Source: Ustulina deusta
Taxonomy: Eukaryota; Ascomycota; Sordariomycetes; Xylariales; Xylariaceae
Length of the DNA: 64,000 bases
Assembly (NCBI GenBank): GCA_023159155.1
Contig: JAJNNX010000006.1
Span: 1,054,001-1,118,000 of the forward strand
Direction of reading: 5' to 3'
Of this stretch, positions 12,001 through 23,149 are shown in pieces. Within the stretch, counting starts at the first letter, position 1; the number at the start of each line of letters is the position of its first letter. Position numbers and translations under genes: made by a program. The notes beneath the pieces are model-generated. The model worked only from the letters and a program-made list of their open reading frames with translations. It did not search any database and was not told the DNA's origin.

Positions 12001-12871
12001 TATGCACTCAATTAAGTAATCACATTTAGGTTAGAGTGCTTTCACTTTCGCATCATTTGTTAAATGGAGGAACCAATGACAATACTCGCCTGCTGGATTT
12101 CATACGAGGGGCGATGTGAAGGATGGGCTCCGGGGTGTAGCTGCAAATCAAGGTAGGAATAGCAGAAACTCGGTCTACGAGGTAGCAAGTAAGTATGTAC
12201 CGAGAGTCCCATCGTCGGTGATAGCAAACATCAAAGTGCATTCTTCGCAAATCAGCGGCGTGCAAGAGAGGGACCTGGAGAGTAACGGAACCGCACTATC
12301 TAGATAGATCGGGGTGGATTGCATACCTGGTACTTTAGGTGCGTTGTTAGTTGAGCAATTGTCTTCTTTGCACTTTAATGACAATAGAGAGCTCCGAGAT
12401 CATAGCCGTGGAAGCCTCGGCCTGACTGGTCACTCAAGATAGGTAAGCCAAGTCTTGGTTGAGTTTCCCCGAACCAATGCGGACTTATGACGGGCGCGGG
12501 CATTATCGGCCCCGAGGCCGAGGCGTCCCAAGCCTGCGGAACAACTGCTCGGCCAAAGATCGTCATGGACCTGTCATCAGCCGTGAAAGTTTTCGATTCT
12601 CTTCGTATTTTCTTCCTCAACCCATCTTTCCTGCCACATGCTGCGCTATTACACGAGACGTCGGTGCCAGCCTCGATACGATTGCGGGATGCCGGGAGTT
12701 GCCTTTGTCTACTTCGTACGTTTTCCACGTAGCTAGGTCGAGTCCCACCTGTGCCGCCGTTGCCGCTTGCCACACGATACCCTTCAAGAGGTAGGAAGCT
12801 CCGTCTTCCACCTCATCTCAGCGCCCTCGCTCGTGCCGGAACCTCGCAAAAACACCATTAAGCGGTGAGAT
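9093..12871. other. Long intergenic region without a supported gene
   Basis: About 3.8 kb contains only short frames without family resemblance. The first few hundred bases are probably the palI promoter and 5' leader, with a small duplication of GTATCGA around 9327-9342. The GC-richer part from about 12400 is presumably the promoter of the ABC1-family gene. The minus-strand frame at 12375-12773 looks like a shadow. Confidence 0.5.
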
Positions 12872-14911
12872 ATGCTGCGCGCGCCGATTGCGGCGCGCCA
12901 CTGCGTCCGCCATGAGCCATCCAGATTCTTTCACGCCCGCCACCTTGGCGTTCCGACCACCAGACCCCCCATAAAACTTACGCACGCGCCCATACAAATC
13001 CAACCACGGCGGGGTATGCAAACCAGAAGCACGCCCTTCGAGCCCCTCCGTCCGCCGTCTCCCTCATCCCTCGGTCAACCCCAAGCCGCGCGACAGTTCA
13101 AGCGGGGGCGGAGATGGGTGCGGCGACTATTAATATTCAGTGCTGTGACGGGGAGTCTATACCTGATCGACCGGTCCGTATTCGCGTCAGGGGTGGGCCG
13201 GTCGCTCCTCACTTTTGGAACGGGCCTCTTCGTCGCGCTCGACTATAAACTGAATTTCCGGCCCGAGCCAATAACGGGTGGCACGATCGAGGACCTGCAC
13301 CGACGTAGCGCGGAGCGGCTTTTCGAACTGTTGAGGGCCAATGGCGGATTATACCTAAAGATCGGTCAGGCTATTGCTATGCAGAGTGCTGTATTGCCAC
13401 CTGAATTCCAGCGCATGTTCGCCCGCATGTTCGATGATGCGCCCCAGGATAGCTGGAAGGACGTCGAGAAGGTCATCCGCCAAGACTTCGGCGGGAGGAG
13501 CGCCGAGGAGGTCTTTGGGGTGAGCTTTACGGGCGAAGAGGGCAAGGGCTTCATGGAACGGCGTGCTCGGGCGAGCGCGAGCGTCGCACAAGTCCATTGG
13601 GCGAGGTTACCGGACGGTAGAGAGGTTGCGGTTAAGATACAGAAGCCGGAGATTGCGAAGCAGGTTGGCTGGGACCTGTGGGCATTCAAGGTTGTCATGC
13701 GTGTCTACACGTGGTGGTTTGATCTCCCGTTATACTCTATCGTGCCGTTCATCACCGAGCGTCTGATGCTCGAGACGGACTTCGAGTCCGAGGCGAGGAA
13801 TTCGAATGTCATGCGCAAACTAGTCGATTCGGAACCGTCGCTCAAGGGCAGGGTGTATATTCCTCTGGTGTACCCAGAGTTCACTACAAAGCGAGTGCTA
13901 GTCACGGAATGGATAGAAGGTGTGCGACTCTGGGACAAGACCGCGACGGCAGGACGCTGGCTCGGCGGCTACGGAAACGGATCATCCGGGGTTCACGGCG
14001 AGAAGCTGAAGTTCACACCGGCGGACGCAGAAGCCGCACGCAGGGAGCTGCGGCAGAACTCGTTAAAGGAAAAACTGAAGCCCGAGCGGGAACAGTGGAA
14101 AGGGCGAAACGGCAAAGGCGGGCTAGGCCTTACGGGCAAAGATGTAATGACTACGATGGTGGACTTATTTTCGGCGCAGATCTTCAAATGGGGAGTCGTC
14201 CACTGCGATCCGCACCCAGGGAACATCTTTATCCGCCGCCTGCCATCCGGCAAGCCCGAACTCGTTCTCATCGATCACGGCCTCTACGTTTACATGGAGC
14301 CCAAGTTCAGACAGCAGTATGCACTTTTCTGGAAGAGCCTCATGACGTTTGATAATAAGACGATTGCGGATATCTCAGAACAGTGGGGTATCAAGGCTCC
14401 AGATATTTTCGCGAGCGCAACGCTCATGCGCCCCTACGAAGGAGGTGACGGGTCCACCAAGGACTCGTTGACCAGAGAGCTCTCGGGAAAGACGCGGGCC
14501 GAACGACATTATGAGATGCAGCAGCGCATGAAGCAGGGCATCCGTGACGTCCTTGCCGACGAGGACAAGTGGCCCAAGGAACTCGTGTTCATTGGTCGCA
14601 ACATGCGTATCGTACAGGGCAATAATCAATTCATGGGATCCCCTGTTAATCGCGTCAAGATGATGGGGAACTGGGCCAGCGCCAGTCTATTCCAAGATCC
14701 GAATCTGCCGCTACGCGAGCGGTTTGTTAATGCTTGGCGACATTTAATCTTCAAGACCGTACTATTCGCAACAGACGTGGCGTTCTATACATTTAAGATC
14801 CGGCAGTGGTTTGGCCTGGGCGGTGGGATGGAAGACGAGGTAGAAAAACGCATGGCCGTCATGGCAAAGGATTTTGGTGTTGAGCTGCAGCATGAGCTGT
14901 TCGAAGGTTAA
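12872..14911 (+). CDS. ABC1/ADCK-family (UbiB-like) atypical kinase, mitochondrial, Mcp2/ADCK1-like
   Basis: A single 679-residue exon. The N-terminus is rich in Arg, His and Ser with few acidic residues, as expected for a mitochondrial presequence, and is followed by one hydrophobic segment (about 88-120). The family signatures are all present: the KxGQ motif (YLKIGQ, about 161-166), an Ala/Ser-rich loop (ASASVAQVH, about 234) replacing the Gly-rich loop, the VAVKIQ lysine (about 254), the HCDPHPGN loop (about 444-451) and DHG in place of DFG (about 467). A variable insertion at about 355-415 is rich in Lys and Glu. The closest characterised relatives are yeast Mcp2 and animal ADCK1, tied to mitochondrial lipid homeostasis and morphology. 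The insertion and overall layout fit that branch better than Coq8. The gene appears complete and intronless. Confidence 0.92.
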   Translation: MLRAPIAARHCVRHEPSRFFHARHLGVPTTRPPIKLTHAPIQIQPRRGMQTRSTPFEPLRPPSPSSLGQPQAARQFKRGRRWVRRLLIFSAVTGSLYLIDRSVFASGVGRSLLTFGTGLFVALDYKLNFRPEPITGGTIEDLHRRSAERLFELLRANGGLYLKIGQAIAMQSAVLPPEFQRMFARMFDDAPQDSWKDVEKVIRQDFGGRSAEEVFGVSFTGEEGKGFMERRARASASVAQVHWARLPDGREVAVKIQKPEIAKQVGWDLWAFKVVMRVYTWWFDLPLYSIVPFITERLMLETDFESEARNSNVMRKLVDSEPSLKGRVYIPLVYPEFTTKRVLVTEWIEGVRLWDKTATAGRWLGGYGNGSSGVHGEKLKFTPADAEAARRELRQNSLKEKLKPEREQWKGRNGKGGLGLTGKDVMTTMVDLFSAQIFKWGVVHCDPHPGNIFIRRLPSGKPELVLIDHGLYVYMEPKFRQQYALFWKSLMTFDNKTIADISEQWGIKAPDIFASATLMRPYEGGDGSTKDSLTRELSGKTRAERHYEMQQRMKQGIRDVLADEDKWPKELVFIGRNMRIVQGNNQFMGSPVNRVKMMGNWASASLFQDPNLPLRERFVNAWRHLIFKTVLFATDVAFYTFKIRQWFGLGGGMEDEVEKRMAVMAKDFGVELQHELFEG

Positions 14912-17900
14912 TGCAACAACAAAAGGGTATAGGGGCTTTGTCATAGAAGAATCTCGGCTCGCTCAGTATAGAGATCTTACAGGTATACCAAGACGTGCGG
15001 CCCTGACTAGGGTCATGTAGATATAATATAATACAGTCAAGGCCACGCGTGGATAACACGCGCGGCTAGCTCCGTGTACTGTTTTGAAAAAGTATGCTTT
15101 GCAGTAGAAGCAGAGGTGATTCGTTAGGTTCTGTAAGTTCGAAGCTACGTGATGTCAAGAGACAGCGGTAGGGTCAATCTAGACCGATAGGTATGATGTA
15201 CCGTTAGCTTCGAAGAGCAAATATTCGCCGCTACAACTTAACTATAGCGAGTTCATATCCCACTAACCCGGCGGGCAAGTTTTGGCATTATGCAGCTTTT
15301 TAGTATACCTAAGTATAATTAATATAAGTGTAACAGATACTTGACAGGCGCTTCGGACGAAGCTTTCGGGTCTTGCTGAATGTTTGCTGATTGGGTTAGC
15401 CTAAGCTAGGGCCAGCCCAATGAAAAGGATGGAGCCAGCCAGATCTGTGCAGGTAGCGAGCTGCACTAACCTAGTCTAGTGAAGTAGATAGATCGTCCGA
15501 TGAAAAGGGGTTGGATATGTTAGGTCAACTTGTTGATGTCTCGATGTGAGAACTGTGCTGTATATGAATTGATCAATTGGTAGTAGCCATGCCACGCAAC
15601 AAACCACACCAAGCCAACACAGTACGACATGCTATGGGTCCCATGTGTGAAAGATTCGGCATTCATTGGGTACAGATACCTACACTACATTACATTGTAG
15701 GTACTGAGTAGAGTAGCTTTTGAAGTGCGCCCGCATCGGTAGCTTGCACCACCTTCGTACCGGCTGGTAGCCGATCATCACCGCAAAATCGGAGTGCCTT
15801 CACTGGTATTTTTTTTGTGTGCATGTGGAATGGCTATTTTTTATTTACCCTGAATCGAGGATCTGATACTCGATAAAAGAAGCACCTTGGACATAGGTAG
15901 ATGCTTACAGGTTTATTAGTGTAGGGCAGAAGCAGAGCGATGAGCTTTTCTATTTTATATTGGCCTGACTAAGGCGGTTCTATCGATCATCTATGCATGC
16001 CTTGTCTTTATTAGCTTGTTTCAAGTCTGCTGTAAGAAACCGACGTTAAGCCCACCTTGGAGATTCTGGGTACCTTGCTACTCCACGGCCGTCTTCTCCA
16101 GCGCTGCGCTAAACTGCACGGGGATAAGCACTCAAGCTACCTACTAGGTAGGTGAGGTACCGGTAGCACCATGGCGGCACTATAGGTGGTACTGCACCTA
16201 GTGCCGGTGGTGCATGTGTACAATCGGCATCATCAGGTTATAGCATAAGTCCAGCCTATCTAACGGCGCTCCTCGTCATCCCAGCAGCACTCGATCCCAC
16301 TGCACGCGATTCCTGTTTCCCGCTGTCTACTCCTGGCTGCTCCGTATCTGCAAAGCCGGTTTTGTTGCGTCCTTCTCTTTCTCATCCCGCGCTCACCTGA
16401 CTGGATCGTTTGTCTGTGGACGCTTTTCCGTGCCACGCCCATTGTTTTTTCTGTATCCGTAGCACGTCACTGGTGGTGTCTTGTACTTGGCTTGACGGTG
16501 CTTTTCTTTACTTTCACGGATAGATTGTTGCATGCGCCAGCAGAACCAGAGGTCCAATCGATTGGCTCGGCCGCATTCCCATCGTCCCAACCTACTGTAG
16601 CTCCTAATGCAGAGAGACCCTGAGCGCTCGACAAGGTAGAGCTCCCCTGCTGTGGTGTACACTTCTCGATCCAACCATCTTCCATTCCTTCTTCCACGAA
16701 CGCTACAACGCGAGACTCTGTCTGAGACGTGCGCCGATCCCGACCGCAAACGATCCAAATCGCACAGCGCATTTCGACGACGGATCCTTGCGCGCGCTGT
16801 GCTAGCACTCGTCCATTCAGGAACCAAAAGGTTGGTAGGCAGCTTCTTCGTCCCCCTTTCTTGTTTTTCCTTATGCGCAACCGAAAGCTTGTTGCGGTCG
16901 GTCACCCTACAATCCACCAGTCCGTTTCAGTTGGTGGAATTACCGGTTGCATACACCGCGGCGCATTGGCAGCACGCTTCCCCTCAGGCACCTATTGGGT
17001 CGCCAATTACGAAGACAGCGGCTGTGGCTTGGTAGGCAATCCTATCTATTATTTCTCGCGACAAATAGGTTACATCAGGGACGCCCGCAGAGCGAACGGG
17101 TTCATCAGCAGAATCCATCGTCATCATCGACCACAGTCCGGGGTCCAAGCCCAGGTAGTAAAGCGATTCGTGACAATCCCGAGGAACGGATTCGGCCGAC
17201 TCGCTGTTTATCTTCTCGCCGCTTTTCGCTCGTCGCACCAGCAAGCAGTCTCTTTCCTTATCGGAATCATTCTTCGATGGATCTGCATGGTGAACTGACA
17301 GACGGGTGTCTTTCGATGTGTATTGCGCTATTACAGACGAGTAAACTAACAATAAGATCGTAAAAACTTATAGGTGTTCATTATTCCTGCTAGGTCGTCC
17401 TCTTCTACGATACACCGTTGCAACTACTCATTCAATATATCAACCGCCGCGGGCAGTAATAAAGGAACAAAGTACCACCGTCCAGGACCAGGCCCAACAT
17501 ATACAAACGACACTTCCGTTGCACACAGGTATCCATAGCCTAAACTGTGCTGGACCTACCTAGCGATTTGCCTTTCGTCAGCGGCGTTATATGACGTGGA
17601 CCGGCCGAGCCCGATCAACCCACTTGTTGTTGCATTTGAGTAACCAGTCATATGTATATTGGGTAATCACACCGCGATAACTGTCGTTGAGCTCTCAAGA
17701 GACCTGGTACTCTCCCTGGTTTGTATCGGTCTTGCTACCGAGAAGGCCTTGTCGGACGGGGGAAAAGGCATAACGAAGCGCAACCACGATAGCTCAAACT
17801 CCTTAAGCTCCTGCAACCTTCTGACACGCTTGGTCGTTTGGTATACCTGCCAACCTAACAGGTTTATTTGGTCATCGCCCTGCATCGATATTGCCTGCTT

Positions 17901-18011
17901 GTTATAGTAGGTATATGCAATCTGCGCCTCCCGCCGCTGCCTCACCGGTTGACGCACCTACCTGCCGCCAAACCCTGACCCTCCACACGCTTGCATCGGC
18001 CGCTTAGGAAA
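14912..18011. other. Intergenic region, no supported gene
   Basis: The AT-rich half, 14912-16250, shows nothing coding. The segment 16260-17360 is GC-richer and has overlapping open frames on both strands, the longest being 189 codons on the plus strand and 174 on the minus strand. None has recognisable motifs. On the plus strand around 16535-16740 a readable Pro/Ser-rich stretch contains stops, so a decayed exon or a long leader of the septin gene is possible but unsupported. Confidence 0.45.
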
Positions 18012-19660
18012 ATGAGCCAAGAAAACGCCCCTCGTCGGTCAAGCTTTGGGAATCTGCTTCGACGCAGTAAGTCCGGCGACCTCAAAGGTGGAAGGAAGGG
18101 CTTGCAGGGTCAGCAGAAAGAGTCTGTCCCCAACTCCCCGCCGCGTCTACCAGCCCTCTATAATGGTTCTCAGCCTCAACTTCTCCCTTTTGGAGGCGAC
18201 ACTCGTCCCGACTCTGTTGCCATAGTTTCTGGAAAAGCAGATCACTCTTTTCATCGCTACCCACCTCGTGCTTCTATCGAACCCGGACGTTCATCTATGT
18301 CGTCCTCTATCGCAAGACCTCCTGTTCCACCAGTGCCCAACGGTGCCTCGGTCGACCCGTACGCTCGTACAGAAAGCATGACGAACCGTGGCCGATACAG
18401 CTACGCAAGCAGCGCCATCAGTACCGTTAACAGCCCTAGAAGGGTTCGTAGAAGGAAAGATCCAACTCCTTTTAAGTACGTCACCGCACGCTCTTCTTCC
18501 ATCCCCAACAACCCTATTAACTAGGCCTCTACAGCATTCTGGTCATTGGCACTCGCGGCTCAGGCAAGACTTCATTCCTCGAATTTCTGAAGACATCTCT
18601 TGCCTTACCACCCAAGAAAAGGTCCCAGAGATCAACCGAAATCGAACAAGAGGTTATTTCCCGAGCAGCCCCATCGGGAAACTTCATACCTCACTATCTT
18701 GAAAGTGAGATTGACGGAGAACGTGTGGGATTGACCCTATGGGACTCAGAGGGCCTAGAGAAGAATGTCGTGGATCTCCAACTACGAGAGATGTCCACGT
18801 TCTTGGAAGGGAAATTCGAGGAGACGTTTGCTGAAGAGATGAAGGTGGTTCGGTCACCGGGCGTACAGGATACGCACATCCACGCCGCTTTCCTCATTCT
18901 TGACCCGGCCCGCCTCGATCGCAACATAGCCGCCGCTAGAGCGCTTCCCGGTGTTACCCATGGCGGAAAGCACGGTATCGATCTTGGACATATCGTTGGC
19001 GGTCTTGACGAGGATCTCGACTTGCAAGTTATGCGCACACTGCAAGGCAAGACGACGGTGATTCCTGTCATATCGAAAGCCGATACCGTCACGACGGCAC
19101 ATATGACTTTCCTCAAGAAAACGGTCTGGGCTAGCCTTAAGAAGGCCAACTTCGACCCCTTGGAGGCATTGGGCTTCGATGAGGAGGTTGAGTCGAACTC
19201 TAGTAGAATCGACGAGGGCGATGAGTTGGAGACGGGTGAAGCAGTAGTGGAGTCTAATGGAGACGAAGAAAAGGAGAAGAAGGATGCAAACACCGAGGAG
19301 CAGGGCGACGGAAAAAACATAGAAGAAGCTGAAGACCGATCACCAACGGTCTCGAAGCGAAGATCCAACACCTCAACCCGCCAATCCAAAATATCGACCG
19401 AAGACAATTCGGATGAGCTCCCTTTCCTACCTATGTCAATCATCAGCCCCGATCTCTACGAGCCTGGTGCCATCGATCGGAAATTCCCTTGGGGTACAGC
19501 CAATCCTTACGACCCAGACCATTGCGACTTCACTCGTCTTAGGGACGCCGTTTTTACAGAATGGCGTAGTGAACTGCGGGAGGCCAGCCGCGAGCAGTGG
19601 TATGAGGGCTGGCGAACTAGCCGACTTAAGCACCGCAGCCCTGCGAATCGACGCCGTTAG
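18012..19660 (+). CDS. Divergent septin (septin-type G domain), AspE-like
   Basis: Two exons, 18012-18475 and 18535-19660, with a 59-nt intron encode 529 residues in exact phase. The acceptor ending at 18534 is chosen because it makes NILVIGTRGSGKTS, a proper P-loop (about 160-167). The N-terminal 150 residues are basic and Ser/Pro-rich. The switch region WDSEGL, the G4 motif SKAD (usually AKAD) and the septin unique element (KFPWG...HCDF..LR..) are all present. Between G4 and the unique element sits an acidic, low-complexity insert of roughly 85 residues. There is no C-terminal coiled coil: the protein ends 40-50 residues after the unique element. Septins polymerise at septa, hyphal tips and branch sites. 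The lack of a coiled coil and the WYEGWRT end fit the filamentous-fungus AspE-type group, which I infer rather than show. Confidence 0.85.
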
Positions 19661-21258
19661 GCATTGCGACAGGATTCGCAAGGTCGCCCCTTGTTCCATA
19701 AATAAAACGTCACATCGCATGTTCAGCGACTTCTCCCTTTTTAATTTCTTTTCACCGCCTTTTCTCCATTTGCGACACCCGCAGCAATACCCATTGATTG
19801 TTCTCTCTTCTATTCCTCATGTATTCCCCGAACGACCATGTACTAGGTACAAACCAAAATTTTTCTTTTCTGATGGTATTTGATTGAGCAAGAGAAAAGG
19901 ACCCCGCAGGTGACGGATCTTCTTCGAAGTCGGGTTCACAGGGAAGGAAAAAAGACACAAATGAACGACCTTTTGGAGGCTGATGCTAGGAACCTATCTA
20001 CCCAACACAAATATCATTGATTTGTTGTAGAGCGAGAGTAGGGCAGAATGAATGGTCTTCAGGGTGTGGTGCTATTGTGTATCTATCTTACCTGCCTTCA
20101 GAATTCCCCGAAGAAGGGCGAAGTAATGGTCGGGTCTAGCTAGGCCTTTGTCGTTGTTGCTGGAGGTCTCGCACCCTCCAGTCCCATAATCTCCCCAGGT
20201 CTCCTTGGGTTCTACTTATGCTTCATCGCATATATTCTTGTGTCGGTTTAGCTACTACGCCGTCGTAAAATGTTAGGATTCTTTTCACTGTGTTCTACAC
20301 TTACACCGTGGGTTTTCTTTGTTCCCTGGTACGTATGTAGTGATTAGTTATCTTGAGATCAACCTCAACATTTTTCATTTTAAGGTGCATCAGACTGAGC
20401 CTACTTTCTCCACGGAGGCGAACCGTGTTTACTTTAATTTTGGAATTCTTTGGTTCGGCATCACTAATGATCTAGGAATGTCTACGTTACATGCCCCTAC
20501 GTACCCTACAACTAATTTATCCAAGGCTACTCGACACGTCATTTCACCAGGATTTTTGCCGTTGCGAGTGAGGCAAAGCAGAGCATATAAAAGCATCGTA
20601 TAGAATAGGACAATTACCCCGACTATGGGCAGCTCGCCAGGCTGGGCCATCTCTTAAACCGCAAGTTTCTTCCCCTAAGGCAGGTCTTAGCTATTTAAAT
20701 AGATGTCTTGGATCATCGTCGTCAAACTCAACGTATCACAAGTTTTCATACAAGCATAAATTATCTCGTGCTTCTAGATATGGGTATTTTTATTGTACTA
20801 GGCAAAGTTGCTGTCCATCCCTTCTTGTTACGCCTAATCATAACCTGCCTACGTACCCAATAACTATTTTATTTTTCTAGAACAACCTACTCTTAATTAT
20901 AGGGTTCGACGGCTTGTTTATGAATGAATGAATGTAGCACAACAATGTTGTGGAATACAGGTAGTAGGTATTAACTAGTCTTCTTCCTACTTCTTAGCTT
21001 CGAGTAGAAAAGAGCCAGGTGGCTCTATTGAATAAGTGTAAAATGATAAAAATCATCCAAAAGTAACCCCTCACCCGTAGAGGACTAAATCGTCAAATAG
21101 TTCTCACTAGCAACACACAGGCCACCGAGCCGTAGTAACTACCTAATCCTATTTTGTTAGAAATAATATTGCACAAAAAAAGTTATGTTTTGGAGGAGCG
21201 GATTTCATACTGATTTCTGAAGTTAGGAACAGTTCACGTTCAGACCATGCTCTGGCGT
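19661..21258. other. Intergenic region between a septin and a convergent secreted-protein gene
   Basis: The septin and the DUF1996 gene converge here, so the region should contain both 3' ends. The pyrimidine-rich stretch just after 19700 is probably septin 3' UTR. No coding region is supported. A GAATGAATGAATG run occurs near 20921. Confidence 0.5.
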
Positions 21259-22529
21259 TCATTCATTCATAGGCATCGCCTGCCCAGGCAGCTCCGAAAG
21301 CCAACCGTCCGTCTCCTCCACGACAGTGTTCTGAACTGCGCACTTATTCATCTCCGCAACAGTCTGCGTCTCCAGTATCCCTTGCATGCCCGGGCTTCCG
21401 CACGCGTGAAACATGCACGAACTATTCATGGCCCTCTGCAAACTGTCCCCCTTCCATCCAAACATGTAGTCCGCGTGCGTCCCGTACCCCTTGCCATCCA
21501 TGAACGACCAGACAAAGGGTTGCGATCCGTCCTTCGGCCACATGTCGTTGAACACCGCCGTATCCCACATCGTCTCGTAGGCGAGCTGCGGCACGCGGAC
21601 CGGATGAGAAGCGGGACAAGGATCGGCTTCGCGGAACTGTCCTTTCGTCGTGCTGTACATGTGAGACTGGTGGTCTGGGCTGTCGAGGTTCACGCCGTCC
21701 CAGCAGGCAGGAAAATGATGTATAGCCATAATACCTGCAGGACATGGCTATTTATGAATGTCTAGTTAGTGATTTATCGTTCGTGGGAAATGATATCAAA
21801 GGCCTCGGGAGCCTGTGGAAGTAACAGGAGCAGAAAGCTATCGATTAGGCAACCCGTGCTCCCTAGACACGTCGAAAGGGGGCGTAGGAGACTCCTGAGC
21901 ACTGACCTTATCGGGTAGATCGGGGGTCTCGAAACCTCTGGTCAAGATAGTTTGTAGGCAAGTGTATCGGAGGCCCGGCTGGGCGCTTGAATTGGCGATG
22001 GAGGTTGTCGTAGGAGAACCGACTGTCATGCGGAAGCCCTACACGTCGTGTTAATGAACTCGTCGCTTTTCAAAACGGCAGCTGGAGGATCGGTGCTACA
22101 TACGGGTTTGAAAGCGGTGATATACTGATTACCATTGCCACTTAAATCCTTCTGACTATAGTAGATTGTCATCCCGCCTTTGATGTCCGGCGCATCTTGG
22201 CCCTCGTAGCCTAGCTGGGCATTTGGGTATTGCGGCACCCGCTTGTAGGAGCCGTTCTCGTGTCTGAAGTAAAGCACCGCCGTCCAATAGTTTGAAAAAT
22301 CTTCGGTGTATGCACATGTCGTGCAGCTGCCCTTCTCGCCAATATCGCCCTGCATGGTTGCATTAAAGGCATTCCCACCAACGATCTGATGGACGTGAGC
22401 TGAAGGGATCTGGCCTGGCTCAACGACCGGATCTAAGCGTTGGATCGATACGGACGAGCATCCGAACCGAAGACCGGCCTGGGAGAACCCAGCTTGTGCG
22501 AGTAGAAAATAGACTGCCTTCATTCTCAT
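21259..22529 (-). CDS. Secreted DUF1996-family protein
   Basis: Exons 22529-22104, 22038-21907 and 21747-21259 with introns of 65 and 159 nt give 348 residues. Both introns are phase 0 and have good branch points (ATTAAC, CTAAC). The N-terminus is a signal peptide (MKAVYFLLAQAGFSQA; ATG at 22523 is an equally good start). The canonical family blocks follow: FGC..VSIQRLDPVVEPG..PSAHVHQIVGG, KGGMTIYY, GFRMTVG, CPAGI, PACWDGVNLDSPDHQSHM, CPASHPVRVPQL and YGTHADYMFGW. The first intron removes an apparent stop and restores ITAFKPGFRM. The family is common in saprotrophic and plant-associated ascomycetes. Its biochemical role is not established, and its conserved His, Asp and Cys suggest an extracellular enzyme. 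Apparently intact. Confidence 0.92.
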
Positions 22530-23149
22530 GAAAACATGCCACCTCCTTGATGTAGATCGGCTTTCGCGAATGGTTATGGTGAACCTCGAGTAATAAACAT
22601 AATGAGTTTTCTGATACTGTATAGGGCAGTACTCCCCCTGGGGTTATTAAGAGTTTGGATGTGTACCATCACATGGGGAAGATATGCCGCCTCTCATCGT
22701 TGATCGTCTTGCCAAGGTAATATATCTCTTTTTAACGACTGGCGCCCAAGTCTAGCTATCGAGGCCGGGTAATTGACACCGACGAGAAATCCAATTGCCG
22801 ATTCGTCAGTCCATCACATGCCTATTCAGGCATATCAATTTGACTTTAACACACTGGTCAGTTAGCTACTATTCATCGCGTCTTACACATAAATTATATA
22901 GTAGGTTGGTGGGATATAGTGTCAAGAGAATACCTCACTGTTCCCATCATAATTTATTCTAGCGACTCTATCATAGCTTTGATGTTTCTTCGATTCGAGA
23001 CCCAAGCAAAAACGAGGCTTGTAACCCGTTAATATAGCGTACCCCGGTGCAAAATTAATTCACTAGCCATGAAGCACTCGTATTCGAACCCGCGCTTCTC
23101 TTTGTACCTCGGTCAGAGTGTTCGTTATTTCCTCAGCACGCCATCAGTC
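22530..23149. other. AT-rich spacer, no supported gene
   Basis: Very AT- and TpA-rich DNA without coding potential. The C-terminal part of the neighbouring transporter relic should lie here but cannot be recognised. A sequence resembling a tRNA T-loop near 23080 does not fold into a tRNA. Confidence 0.5.

Noticed and set aside
12375..12773. 132-codon minus-strand frame upstream of the ABC1-family gene
   Set aside because: It has no motif and overlaps plus-strand frames of similar length in GC-rich promoter DNA. Probably chance.
16393..17298. Long overlapping frames on both strands upstream of the septin
   Set aside because: No family resemblance and no consistent splice model. Both strands look equally open.
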